Origin: a virus
Virus record (IMG/VR): IMGVR_UViG_3300036770_005931
Location: 1-51,865 of that record
Direction: 5' to 3' (one strand)
Length of the DNA stretch: 51,865 nucleotides
The position numbers and the translations under genes were made by a program. Every line of letters starts with the position of its first letter. The stretch's first letter is position 1. Shown in pieces: positions 13,866 to 20,528 of this stretch. Under the pieces are notes generated by a model. It was not told the origin of the DNA and ran no database searches. It worked only from the letters and a program-made list of their open reading frames with translations.

Positions 13866-13887
13866 GGCACCCTTCGGGGTGCCTTTT
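13866..13887 (+). terminator. Intrinsic terminator
   Basis: GGCACCC and GGGTGCC form a 7-bp stem around a TTCG tetraloop, followed by TTTT and then a second T run. It lies 25 bp after the stop of the 83-aa gene. Confidence 0.9.
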
Positions 13888-13934
13888 CATTTTTTTAACA
13901 ACTGCGGTTTTGATTCGTGATGTACCATCTTTAG

Positions 13935-14243
13935 ATGAATCAGGGATACGACGGCGAACACAAAGAGTTTATTCTCGGCGATATCCAGATTTTACGTCAA
14001 GCCAACGGGCCGTGCATTGTCTGCGGTCACCCAACTGGTGATTGCGCAACTGAGACTTCTGCTCCTCATCACATTTGGGGTGTGACTGAAGTACCTTCGC
14101 TTGAAGATACGACGATGATTTTAGTTGAAGAAGACATAATTGAATATCGCCAAATCACCCCGTTCACAAAAAGCAAAGTTCTACTAGCCCGAGCAGGGCA
14201 AAAAATCTCAGTAACGCGAGCGCGCGAACTGAGAATCGTTTAG
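13935..14243 (+). CDS. Zinc-ribbon-like small protein (102 aa)
   Basis: Contains CIVCGHPTGDCA (from about residue 27): C-x2-C-x-H-x4-C, which probably binds zinc. Related segments occur in actinophage proteins of unknown function. The C-terminal part is strand-rich and ends with RARELRIV. No ribosome binding site is evident before the ATG, so the mRNA may be leaderless. It precedes the ribonucleotide reductase gene on the same strand. Confidence 0.65.
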   Translation: MNQGYDGEHKEFILGDIQILRQANGPCIVCGHPTGDCATETSAPHHIWGVTEVPSLEDTTMILVEEDIIEYRQITPFTKSKVLLARAGQKISVTRARELRIV

Positions 14244-14325
14244 TCTCATCGCACGCTCTCTTCAGCGGGCGGTGGGGGTCTCCTCTTCTGTCTGCTGACC
14301 CATTAACCATCAGCACAGAAAGAAA

Positions 14326-16260
14326 ATGACAGTGGCTCATATCAGTGACGAATTCGTAGCACAGTACGCAACAAAGCAAGCGCCATGGGGATTTGGAGGC
14401 CTTGGAGAGATTGTTTATCTTCGAACCTACAGTCGCCCGATAGAAGGTGCTGGACGCAATGAAATGTGGCCTGAGACAGTTCAGCGTGTAATCAACGGCG
14501 CGATTGAAATCGGTGTTCCCTATACGCAAGAGGAGGCTGAGCGTCTTTTTGACCACATGTTCAATCTTCGCTGTTCATTTTCTGGCCGGGCCTTATGGCA
14601 GTTGGGTACCCCACTAGTCAAAAAGTTCAATGCCGCGTCTCTCAATAACTGTTATTTCGTCAATATTGAGACACTTGAAGATTTTGAGTTTCTGTTTGAC
14701 CACTTGATGCTCGGTGGAGGCGTTGGATTCTCTGTTGAGCGTTCAAAGATTCACGAACTGCCAAAAGTCAAGACAGGCGTGAAGATTTCGCACGAGCGCT
14801 CAAACGATGCTGATGTCATTGTCCCCGACTCTCGGCAGGGTTGGAGTCGCCTGCTTCACTCGGTGCTGAAGTCGTACTTCCATACTGGAAAGTCCTTCAC
14901 CTACTCCACGGTTCTGATTCGTGAATTTGGTGCTCCGCTCAAGACATTCGGTGGAACTGCTTCTGGGCCAGGTGCATTGATTGACGGCGTGACTGATATT
15001 TGCAAGGTGTTGGAGAATCGCTCAGGCAAGAAGTTGCGCTCTATTGACGTTCTTGATATTGCCAATATCATTGGACGCATCGTCGTGTCAGGTTCGTCGC
15101 GTCGCTCAGCACAAATCGCAATCGGCGACCCTGATGACATTCTGTTCCTGCGAGCCAAGAACTGGTCAACAGGAACGATTCCAGCGTGGCGCGCAAACAG
15201 CAACAACAGCATCTATGCCGATGCATGGGACGAAATCATGCCTGAGGTGTGGAAGGGATACGACGGTTCTGGAGAGCCATACGGTCTCGTCAATCGCAAG
15301 TTGGCTCGTCAGTATGGTCGACTTGGCGACAAGCGCCCAGACCCGACAATTGAGGGCTACAACCCATGCGCAGAAATCGCGCTTGGTGACGGTGAGTCAT
15401 GCAACCTTGCGACGCTCTTCTTGCCCAACATCAAAAGTATTGAACAATTCAAAGACGTCTCACGACTTCTGTACATGTGCCAGAAAGCCATTACAGGACT
15501 GAACTATCCCTACGAGAAGACAAATAAGATTGTCCAAAAGAATCGCCGTCTTGGTCAGTCAATAACCGGCGTTTTGCAGGCCACTGAAGAGCAACTGTCG
15601 TGGCTGTCTCCTGTCTATTCATACTTGTCAAAACTTGATGAAGACTATTCAAAGTCCATTGGAATTCCGGCATCAGTTCGGCTAACCACAGTTCAGCCAT
15701 CCGGAACACTTAGCCTTCTCCCTGGCGTTACGCCTGGTATCCATCCGGCATATGCTCGCTACTACATCCGTCGCGTGCGCTTTGGAGCGGCTGACCCTCT
15801 CGTTGATGCATGTCGTCGTCGTGGATACAAGGTCGTGTGGGACGTTGGACTTGACGGACGCGAGGACCACACTCGTTATGTCGTTGAATTCCCATGCAAG
15901 TCACCGGATAACTCCGTTCTTGCTAAGGACATGACTGCTGTCGAGCAACTTGAATGGGTTAAGAAGATGCAGACTGACTGGGCAGACAATGCCGTGTCAG
16001 TTACTGTGTACTACCGCAAGGAAGAGTTGCCAGCAATCAAGGAATGGCTAAGCGAGAACTACACAGATTCAGTGAAGTCGGTTTCTTTCCTTCTCCACAG
16101 CGACCATAACTTCCCCTTGCCCCCTTACGAAGAAATTGACGAAGATGCTTACCAGAAGATGTTGGCAAAAGTTGATTACTCAGCGCCGCTGGTCATGGAT
16201 GCGTCTGGCACGGAACTTGACCCCGCAGACTGCGTAGGTGGAGCGTGTCCAATTCGCTGA
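14326..16260 (+). CDS. nrdJ: Class II (adenosylcobalamin-dependent) ribonucleotide reductase (644 aa)
   Basis: Reduces ribonucleotides to deoxyribonucleotides for phage DNA synthesis. The sequence matches the monomeric Lactobacillus-type class II enzyme: C109 in NNCYFVN, the active-site block N346-P-C348-A-E350, and a C-terminal redox pair C636/C641 in DCVGGACPIR that renews the active-site disulfide. A conserved GGGVGFSVERS segment lies near residue 130. At 644 residues it is somewhat shorter than the 739-residue prototype. No small-subunit gene is needed or seen. The enzyme needs cobalamin from the host or environment; I see no cobalamin riboswitch in the short leader. Confidence 0.93.
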   Translation: MTVAHISDEFVAQYATKQAPWGFGGLGEIVYLRTYSRPIEGAGRNEMWPETVQRVINGAIEIGVPYTQEEAERLFDHMFNLRCSFSGRALWQLGTPLVKKFNAASLNNCYFVNIETLEDFEFLFDHLMLGGGVGFSVERSKIHELPKVKTGVKISHERSNDADVIVPDSRQGWSRLLHSVLKSYFHTGKSFTYSTVLIREFGAPLKTFGGTASGPGALIDGVTDICKVLENRSGKKLRSIDVLDIANIIGRIVVSGSSRRSAQIAIGDPDDILFLRAKNWSTGTIPAWRANSNNSIYADAWDEIMPEVWKGYDGSGEPYGLVNRKLARQYGRLGDKRPDPTIEGYNPCAEIALGDGESCNLATLFLPNIKSIEQFKDVSRLLYMCQKAITGLNYPYEKTNKIVQKNRRLGQSITGVLQATEEQLSWLSPVYSYLSKLDEDYSKSIGIPASVRLTTVQPSGTLSLLPGVTPGIHPAYARYYIRRVRFGAADPLVDACRRRGYKVVWDVGLDGREDHTRYVVEFPCKSPDNSVLAKDMTAVEQLEWVKKMQTDWADNAVSVTVYYRKEELPAIKEWLSENYTDSVKSVSFLLHSDHNFPLPPYEEIDEDAYQKMLAKVDYSAPLVMDASGTELDPADCVGGACPIR

Positions 16261-16264
16261 CGCC

Positions 16265-17080
16265 TTAAAAGCGCGTTGTTACGACCCTAAAACGACCATC
16301 GCGAACTTCCATTTGGTCCCAATCTGGGAACCTTGTGGAAACCATAACTCGCTTTAGCCACCTATCAGTTCCGTCGTAGCGCGCCTCAAATGGCGTTCGG
16401 CCATGTACTGCTGTGCGATTGTTTAAGACGAGAATTTCGCCAGTTTTGAGAAAAATGGTGGTTTTAACCTTCTCAATAGCATCAGAGAATAAGCGCAGCG
16501 CGATTTCGGCCTCACTAGTGAGACCCGTCATTAAAGCCCTGTCATAGGTCATACTGGTTCCGCCATCAAAAAGCACTGGAGTTTGAATTTGCGCATCTGA
16601 TTGTTCAGATGATTTAAAACTTTCGTCAATACGGGTGAAGAAAACCGGCTGATGGAGTATTCGTATTGTCTCCATGTCAAGATGCTCAATAATGTCCGGC
16701 AGACATGCAATGTTTGTTCCTGCCTTATCGTCTTCTCGGACGCAAAGCAAAAGAACCACATCGGCACGCCAAGGGTGAAAAGCAGTTTCAGTGTGCATTT
16801 CAAGAACGATTTTGGATGACGAGGAAATCTGACGCCCCTCATCAGTTTTAATAGGAAATAGGTTCTGGACGGTTGCTCCATTTTGTTCCTGAGCAAACCC
16901 ATAAACGGACCCATATCTCATAGCGCTTACGCGAAAATATGAGTCAATCTCATTGATGGTCAACAAATCCTTCTCATCGGAGACCATAGACTCAAGAGAT
17001 GATGGAGTGGGGATATTTTGAAAATTACGCTTGAACTCTTCCGAAAACATCAAGCATTTTTCAACTCGATAAGGGACCAT
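16265..17080 (-). CDS. Fe(II)/2-oxoglutarate oxygenase of the clavaminate-synthase/TauD type (271 aa)
   Basis: H96-x-E98 in EMHTETAFHPWRAD and H226 in AVHGRTPF form the iron-binding triad (His-x-Glu...His); R240 or R244 would bind 2-oxoglutarate. The HTExAFHPxR block followed by CVREDDKAGTN resembles the clavaminate synthase-like group, which includes amino-acid hydroxylases such as asparagine oxygenase. The substrate is unknown; a free amino acid or a modified nucleobase are both possible. It is convergent with the reductase gene (4 bp apart) and divergent from the nuclease-like gene. Start codon choice is uncertain (ATG at 17080 or about 17050). Confidence 0.85.
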   Translation of the reverse strand: MVPYRVEKCLMFSEEFKRNFQNIPTPSSLESMVSDEKDLLTINEIDSYFRVSAMRYGSVYGFAQEQNGATVQNLFPIKTDEGRQISSSSKIVLEMHTETAFHPWRADVVLLLCVREDDKAGTNIACLPDIIEHLDMETIRILHQPVFFTRIDESFKSSEQSDAQIQTPVLFDGGTSMTYDRALMTGLTSEAEIALRLFSDAIEKVKTTIFLKTGEILVLNNRTAVHGRTPFEARYDGTDRWLKRVMVSTRFPDWDQMEVRDGRFRVVTTRF

Positions 17081-17125
17081 AAGGGAATATTACACACATA
17101 TCAAATGCGTTGGGGTGGACAATCG

Positions 17126-17156
17126 TTGACAAGTAACGCCACAAATTTGCTAAGGT
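17126..17156 (+). promoter_or_regulatory. Probable promoter giving a leaderless mRNA
   Basis: TTGACA (17126-17131) and TAAGGT (17151-17156) with a 19-bp spacer; 6 nt remain before the ATG at 17163. Confidence 0.5.
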
Positions 17157-17162
17157 GCAAGC

Positions 17163-17681
17163 ATGGAACCCATCCAAAGTTCTGGCTATGACCCTTATGC
17201 TGATATCAGAGGCAACAATAAGGGTCAATTTTCATCAGACCTCGCCTTCGGCCTTGTTGGCGAAGGCCATGCGGAATCAATCGTTCGCGCCCTCATGGAA
17301 GGATGGGTTGAAGTCAAAACCGATGGTTTTGAAAATGGCAACTTGTTCATTGAAGTTGCCCACTGCCCAGGAAGAGTCAGAAAAGACGACGGAGACTTTC
17401 AATGGACAAAGTCTGGCCTGAATGTCACGCAAGCCAAGTACTACATGTATCTCAAGCAGGCTAAAAATGGGGAATTGCGTAGCGCAGTAATTATTCCAAC
17501 AGAAAGATTACGACGCTTTCATGCATGGGTAAAGGCTGAAAAAGGAAGCCAGATTCAGGCACCCGGCTTTAAGGGTACGGGCTACATGTATGGCAATATT
17601 GACGGTCAAGTCCCGACTATTGGCCTTCGAATTTGCGCCCAAGATGTTGAAATGCTAAGGAACACCAGCGACTTTGACTAG
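17163..17681 (+). CDS. PD-(D/E)XK nuclease-like protein (172 aa)
   Basis: D26, E34, E50-V-K52 and a further E64 after GN give the D...GE...EVK...GNxFIEV pattern of restriction-endonuclease-like resolvases and recombination nucleases. It probably cuts branched or damaged DNA during phage replication, or acts as a Holliday-junction resolvase-type enzyme. The C-terminal part contains a WTKSGLNVTQAKYY motif seen in such phage proteins. It lies between dNTP synthesis and SSB genes, which fits a DNA-processing role. Confidence 0.75.
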   Translation: MEPIQSSGYDPYADIRGNNKGQFSSDLAFGLVGEGHAESIVRALMEGWVEVKTDGFENGNLFIEVAHCPGRVRKDDGDFQWTKSGLNVTQAKYYMYLKQAKNGELRSAVIIPTERLRRFHAWVKAEKGSQIQAPGFKGTGYMYGNIDGQVPTIGLRICAQDVEMLRNTSDFD

Positions 17682-17696
17682 TGCTCCTCAGCATTA

Positions 17697-17798
17697 TCAA
17701 TCTTTATCCTTTGATTCATCCTTGAAGATGTATTTAGTGAGCCAATGGATGACCCAGTAGGTTCCACCAATGTAAAGAAGCAGAACCAACCAGTCCAT
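17697..17798 (-). CDS. Single-pass membrane micro-protein (33 aa)
   Basis: A short gene whose ATG shares a base with the stop of ssb (TGATG). The product begins MDWLVLLLYIGGTYWVI and has one hydrophobic span (about residues 3-25) followed by a charged tail (KDESKDKD). The coupling to ssb and the clean membrane pattern support it. It could be a small membrane anchor or a holin-like protein; neither is shown. Confidence 0.6.
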   Translation of the reverse strand: MDWLVLLLYIGGTYWVIHWLTKYIFKDESKDKD

Positions 17799-18253
17799 CA
17801 GAACGGTTCGTCTTCTTCGGTGATTCGGGATTGAGCGGTGCGCTGACTAGCGGTTGCCGGACGAGCAGAACGCTGGGGGGCGTTTCCTCCGCCATTAGCC
17901 TGGCGCCGATTGAATGACTCAACCGACTTGCAAGCAAGAGCAACCTCATCTGCGATGAGTTCAACCTTGCTTCGCTTGCTTCCGGTCTTCTCGTCCTCCC
18001 AGGAACGCTGTTCAAGACGGCCAGTTACAATAACGCGCACGCCCTTTTCAAGTACTCGCGCAACGTCGTCGGCAAGGTAGCGCCATGCTACAACATCAAA
18101 AAATGATGTCTTTTCCTGCTTTTCTCCGGAGGCATCAGTCCAGTAATGGCTTACAGCGACTGAAAATTCTGCCTTCGGTGTGCCATTGCCCAGAAACTTC
18201 AATTCTGGGTTGGCGGTTAGGTTACCAACAATAGTTGTAGGTGATGCTGACAT
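17798..18253 (-). CDS. ssb: Single-stranded DNA-binding protein (151 aa)
   Basis: Bacterial-type SSB: an OB-fold from residue 5 to about 110 (IVGNLTANPELKF, FFDVVAWRYLADDVARVLEKG, VIVTGRLEQRSWED), then a flexible Gly/Gln/Arg-rich linker, and the acidic tip EEDEPF that recruits partner proteins. It coats single-stranded DNA during replication. The start has a GGAG ribosome binding site; a promoter and a 12-bp palindrome lie upstream. Confidence 0.95.
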   Translation of the reverse strand: MSASPTTIVGNLTANPELKFLGNGTPKAEFSVAVSHYWTDASGEKQEKTSFFDVVAWRYLADDVARVLEKGVRVIVTGRLEQRSWEDEKTGSKRSKVELIADEVALACKSVESFNRRQANGGGNAPQRSARPATASQRTAQSRITEEDEPF

Positions 18254-18274
18254 TCTTCGTATTCTCCTCTGTTA

Positions 18275-18286
18275 GCCCAATTGGGC
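18275..18286. promoter_or_regulatory. Palindrome in the ssb leader, possible operator
   Basis: GCCCAATTGGGC is a perfect 12-bp palindrome lying between the -10 box and the ribosome binding site of ssb. It could be a repressor site or a small mRNA hairpin. Confidence 0.45.
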
Positions 18287-18292
18287 AAAAGG

Positions 18293-18321
18293 AGAATAGC
18301 ATCACCTTGCGCCAAACTCAA
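18293..18321 (-). promoter_or_regulatory. Promoter of ssb
   Basis: Minus-strand TTGAGT (18316-18321) and TATTCT (18293-18298) with a 17-bp spacer. Confidence 0.6.
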
Positions 18322-18344
18322 TGGATGTTTGCTAGTTTTTCGGA

Positions 18345-18569
18345 ATGGAAATGACCGTGTCTGAAGCGCAACTTAAGGTTGTAAAGATTATACGAGATGT
18401 TTTGGTTGACCTCGCTACTGACGGCGATATGGCCGAGGACGTTGAGGAAATGAATGACCATTTTGGTCGGGTTGCTGAACTCATTATTGAGCAATTAGGA
18501 CTAGAGGTTCTTGAGGGTGATAAGGGAACCGTGACGGCAAAGATTTCTCCAGCATCCGGCTGGGCTTAA
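18345..18569 (+). CDS. Small acidic helical protein (74 aa)
   Basis: Begins MEMTVSEAQLKVVKII; an in-frame ATG at 18351 could also serve. It is acidic and helical, divergent from ssb and overlapping the convergent gene 18566-18937 by 4 bp. No ribosome binding site is obvious, so a leaderless start is possible. No family is recognised. Confidence 0.55.
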   Translation: MEMTVSEAQLKVVKIIRDVLVDLATDGDMAEDVEEMNDHFGRVAELIIEQLGLEVLEGDKGTVTAKISPASGWA

Positions 18570-18937
18570 GCCTTTTCTTCTTCAATAACCTTTTCAATAA
18601 TGTCGGCGATTCTTTGGCTTGACCATTCAAGCAGTTCGCCCATGAAGTCTTCCCATTCTTGGGACAACTGCATTTTTTCAAAAATGTCTGGGTCAAAGAT
18701 TCCGTAATGCTCAAAAACGTAGTTTTCAATCTCGTTACGGTCGGAGACAACAACTGAAGTCATGCTTCCGATGTTGTCAACTCCAGTCAAAATGTCGTAA
18801 AGACCTTCCATGCCAAATTGGTTGTAAGTCTGGCGAACAAGCCTGAAACAAATTTCCCGTCGATAGGCGACGACTGGGTTGGTCACAGAATTGATGAGCC
18901 TCTCCAATTTTTTGGGAGTTAGTCCATCTTCTTCCAT
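18566..18937 (-). CDS. Hypothetical helical protein (123 aa)
   Basis: ATG at 18937 with AGGAGAGCC upstream. The protein is acidic and helical throughout and ends in a Glu-rich helix (VIEEEKA). No motif is recognised. A strong hairpin (18951-18988) separates it from the DUF932 gene upstream; some read-through is likely because no new promoter is evident. Confidence 0.65.
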   Translation of the reverse strand: MEEDGLTPKKLERLINSVTNPVVAYRREICFRLVRQTYNQFGMEGLYDILTGVDNIGSMTSVVVSDRNEIENYVFEHYGIFDPDIFEKMQLSQEWEDFMGELLEWSSQRIADIIEKVIEEEKA

Positions 18938-18946
18938 GGCTCTCCT

Positions 18947-18988
18947 AAAAGCATAATGGGGCAGGCTTTTCGGCCTACCCCATTATGC
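18947..18988 (-). terminator. Terminator/attenuator after the DUF932-type gene
   Basis: On the minus strand GCATAATGGGGTAGGC and GCCTGCCCCATTATGC form a 16-bp stem (one wobble pair) followed by TTTT. The T run is directly followed by the ribosome binding site of the next gene, so it may also act as a leader hairpin. Confidence 0.75.
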
Positions 18989-19006
18989 CAGGAATGCTCA
19001 AGAATG

Positions 19007-20035
19007 TCAGACCAAAGACAGTACAGCCTCCTGGGCCGCAATCTTCGTACGCGTTACCCATGAGTTGTCATCAAGAGAAGCAAACGCTCGCTCGTCAATG
19101 TCCGCATCTCGGTGGTGGTCAAGATATTCACCAATTGCATTGAAGATTGACCAACCATTATGGCCAAATCCTCCAGCGTTCTTGTCGCTCTCGTAGATGG
19201 CCCGAATAATCATGTTCTGGCGTTCTCGATTGTTCTTCTGCCGTTCGGTTTCATCTTTTTTGACTGGGAAAACGGAATCAAGAACCTTGTCAATGCGAGC
19301 CGATGACGACGGCACGGGGATTGAAAGCATCCTTTCTGCCATTTCCTTGAAGTTAGAGGCCCAGTCAACTGAAATTCGCAAAACTTCACGGGCATCATCA
19401 AAGGCAGAATCAATGTTCTTGGTATGGCGAGCAACGAAGATTCGCTCGGCCTTCTGGATTCCGAGACGAACAGTGTTGTTGCACACCGCGCGAATATCAG
19501 TGTTTGCGTAGCGAACTGGCCAGACGCCGTCATGCCCAGTTGACACAACCAGGTATCGCGCAATCTTGTCATTAACCCCTATCGGGTCAATGATGAGACT
19601 GCCAAGGTCAAGCGTCATAAAAAATCTCTTGCCACCCTGAAGTACGCCAGCAGTATCAACAATCGCTTCACCCTCTGAAGCCCCAACTACGGCCAGGGCC
19701 CGCTCTGCTACTTCCTTGTTCTGCTTGACGACATAGCGAGTACCAACGGTTGCTAGGCCATCAAAGGAGCCATCGCCATTATCCCGAATAGTTGCCCGGG
19801 AATCATCAACAATGACTGGTCGCCCATCGGCGCCGACAATGAAGTTGCCTTCCTCGTCAACAGCCGCTACACGGGTCAAACGAACCGTGTAGTCAGCCCC
19901 AGCAGCCTCTAGCATCGTCTCAACCGTCTGCAGGCCCTGCATTGGGGTGCCCAGTCGATGCCAAGGAATTCCCCCTCCTGCCGCATAGGCAAAGCGAGCA
20001 ACTCCGTCAGCATTAATTTCAAGTTCATGTGCCAT
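19007..20035 (-). CDS. DUF932 / phage-plasmid-like protein (342 aa)
   Basis: ATG at 20035 (MAHELEINADGVARFAYA) is chosen because AGAGGAGATG precedes it; the longer open frame lacks a binding site and crosses the promoter. The opening GGGIPWHRLGTPM, the VKQNKEVAERA segment and the NTDIRAVCNNTVRLG block match the DUF932 family, found on phages and plasmids, often beside replication genes. Its biochemical role is unknown. Here it sits between ssb and the WhiB/primase genes. Confidence 0.85.
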   Translation of the reverse strand: MAHELEINADGVARFAYAAGGGIPWHRLGTPMQGLQTVETMLEAAGADYTVRLTRVAAVDEEGNFIVGADGRPVIVDDSRATIRDNGDGSFDGLATVGTRYVVKQNKEVAERALAVVGASEGEAIVDTAGVLQGGKRFFMTLDLGSLIIDPIGVNDKIARYLVVSTGHDGVWPVRYANTDIRAVCNNTVRLGIQKAERIFVARHTKNIDSAFDDAREVLRISVDWASNFKEMAERMLSIPVPSSSARIDKVLDSVFPVKKDETERQKNNRERQNMIIRAIYESDKNAGGFGHNGWSIFNAIGEYLDHHRDADIDERAFASLDDNSWVTRTKIAAQEAVLSLV

Positions 20036-20069
20036 TTTCATCTCCTCTATCTCTTGTAGATTTATCCGA

Positions 20070-20098
20070 ATAATAGCCCACAGCGTCTCTAAGGGCAA
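20070..20098 (-). promoter_or_regulatory. Promoter of the DUF932-type gene
   Basis: Minus-strand TTGCCC (20093-20098) and TATTAT (20070-20075) with a 17-bp spacer. Confidence 0.65.
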
Positions 20099-20139
20099 CA
20101 TTCCACAGAGATTTATCTGAAATCTTTTGTTCACAATCG

Positions 20140-20168
20140 TTGACATGGCGTTCGCCTGTCCCTATGAT
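20140..20168 (+). promoter_or_regulatory. Near-consensus promoter of the WhiB-like gene
   Basis: TTGACA (20140-20145) and TATGAT (20163-20168) with a 17-bp spacer. It lies inside the longest open frame and therefore rules out the most upstream start codon. Confidence 0.8.
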
Positions 20169-20192
20169 TCGCCGTCAAATCAAGGAGGGCAA

Positions 20193-20477
20193 TTGGAACA
20201 ATTTTCTGGAGAGGGCAAAGAAAATTCCTCGGAAGACCCACGAAACTGGGGCTTAGACGCCGCATGCAAAGGGATGCCTTCGGATTGGTGGTTCCCGGAC
20301 AGATTTAATACGCGCGAGGCAATTGAAAATACAAGGACAGCAAAAAAAATATGTTCTACTTGCAAAGTCAAGATTCAATGTCTTGAACTTGCGAATGCCA
20401 CAAGTGAGCCCTTCGGTATTTGGGGAGGCTTAACGCCCAAAGAGCGTGGCTTCAGACGAATGACTCGGCCTTATTAA
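20193..20477 (+). CDS. whiB: WhiB-like iron-sulfur regulator (94 aa)
   Basis: C25, C54, C57 and C63 give the C-x28-C-x2-C-x5-C pattern of WhiB-like [4Fe-4S] proteins, followed by the G-I-W-G-G turn and a basic tail (PKERGFRRMTRP) that contacts DNA. WhiB-like proteins are restricted to actinobacteria and their phages. The start is taken as TTG at 20193, preceded by AAGGAGGG, because the promoter lies downstream of the other candidates. In mycobacteriophage TM4 a WhiB homologue interferes with host gene control; a similar role is plausible. Confidence 0.9.
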   Translation: MEQFSGEGKENSSEDPRNWGLDAACKGMPSDWWFPDRFNTREAIENTRTAKKICSTCKVKIQCLELANATSEPFGIWGGLTPKERGFRRMTRPY

Positions 20478-20528
20478 TACCCCAGGTCCTTTACTACTAA
20501 CAACCGGTGTGCTAAACAAGGGGGCTTC

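Noticed and set aside
14244-14325. Cobalamin riboswitch before the class II ribonucleotide reductase
   Set aside because: The leader is only about 80 nt and shows no B12-box or matching fold.
15044-15502. A plus-strand frame within the ribonucleotide reductase gene
   Set aside because: It is out of phase with an unambiguous, motif-complete enzyme and has no binding site.
20036-20146. N-terminal extension of the DUF932-type protein
   Set aside because: No ribosome binding site before the far start, the extension crosses its own promoter, and AGAGGAG sits before the ATG at 20035.
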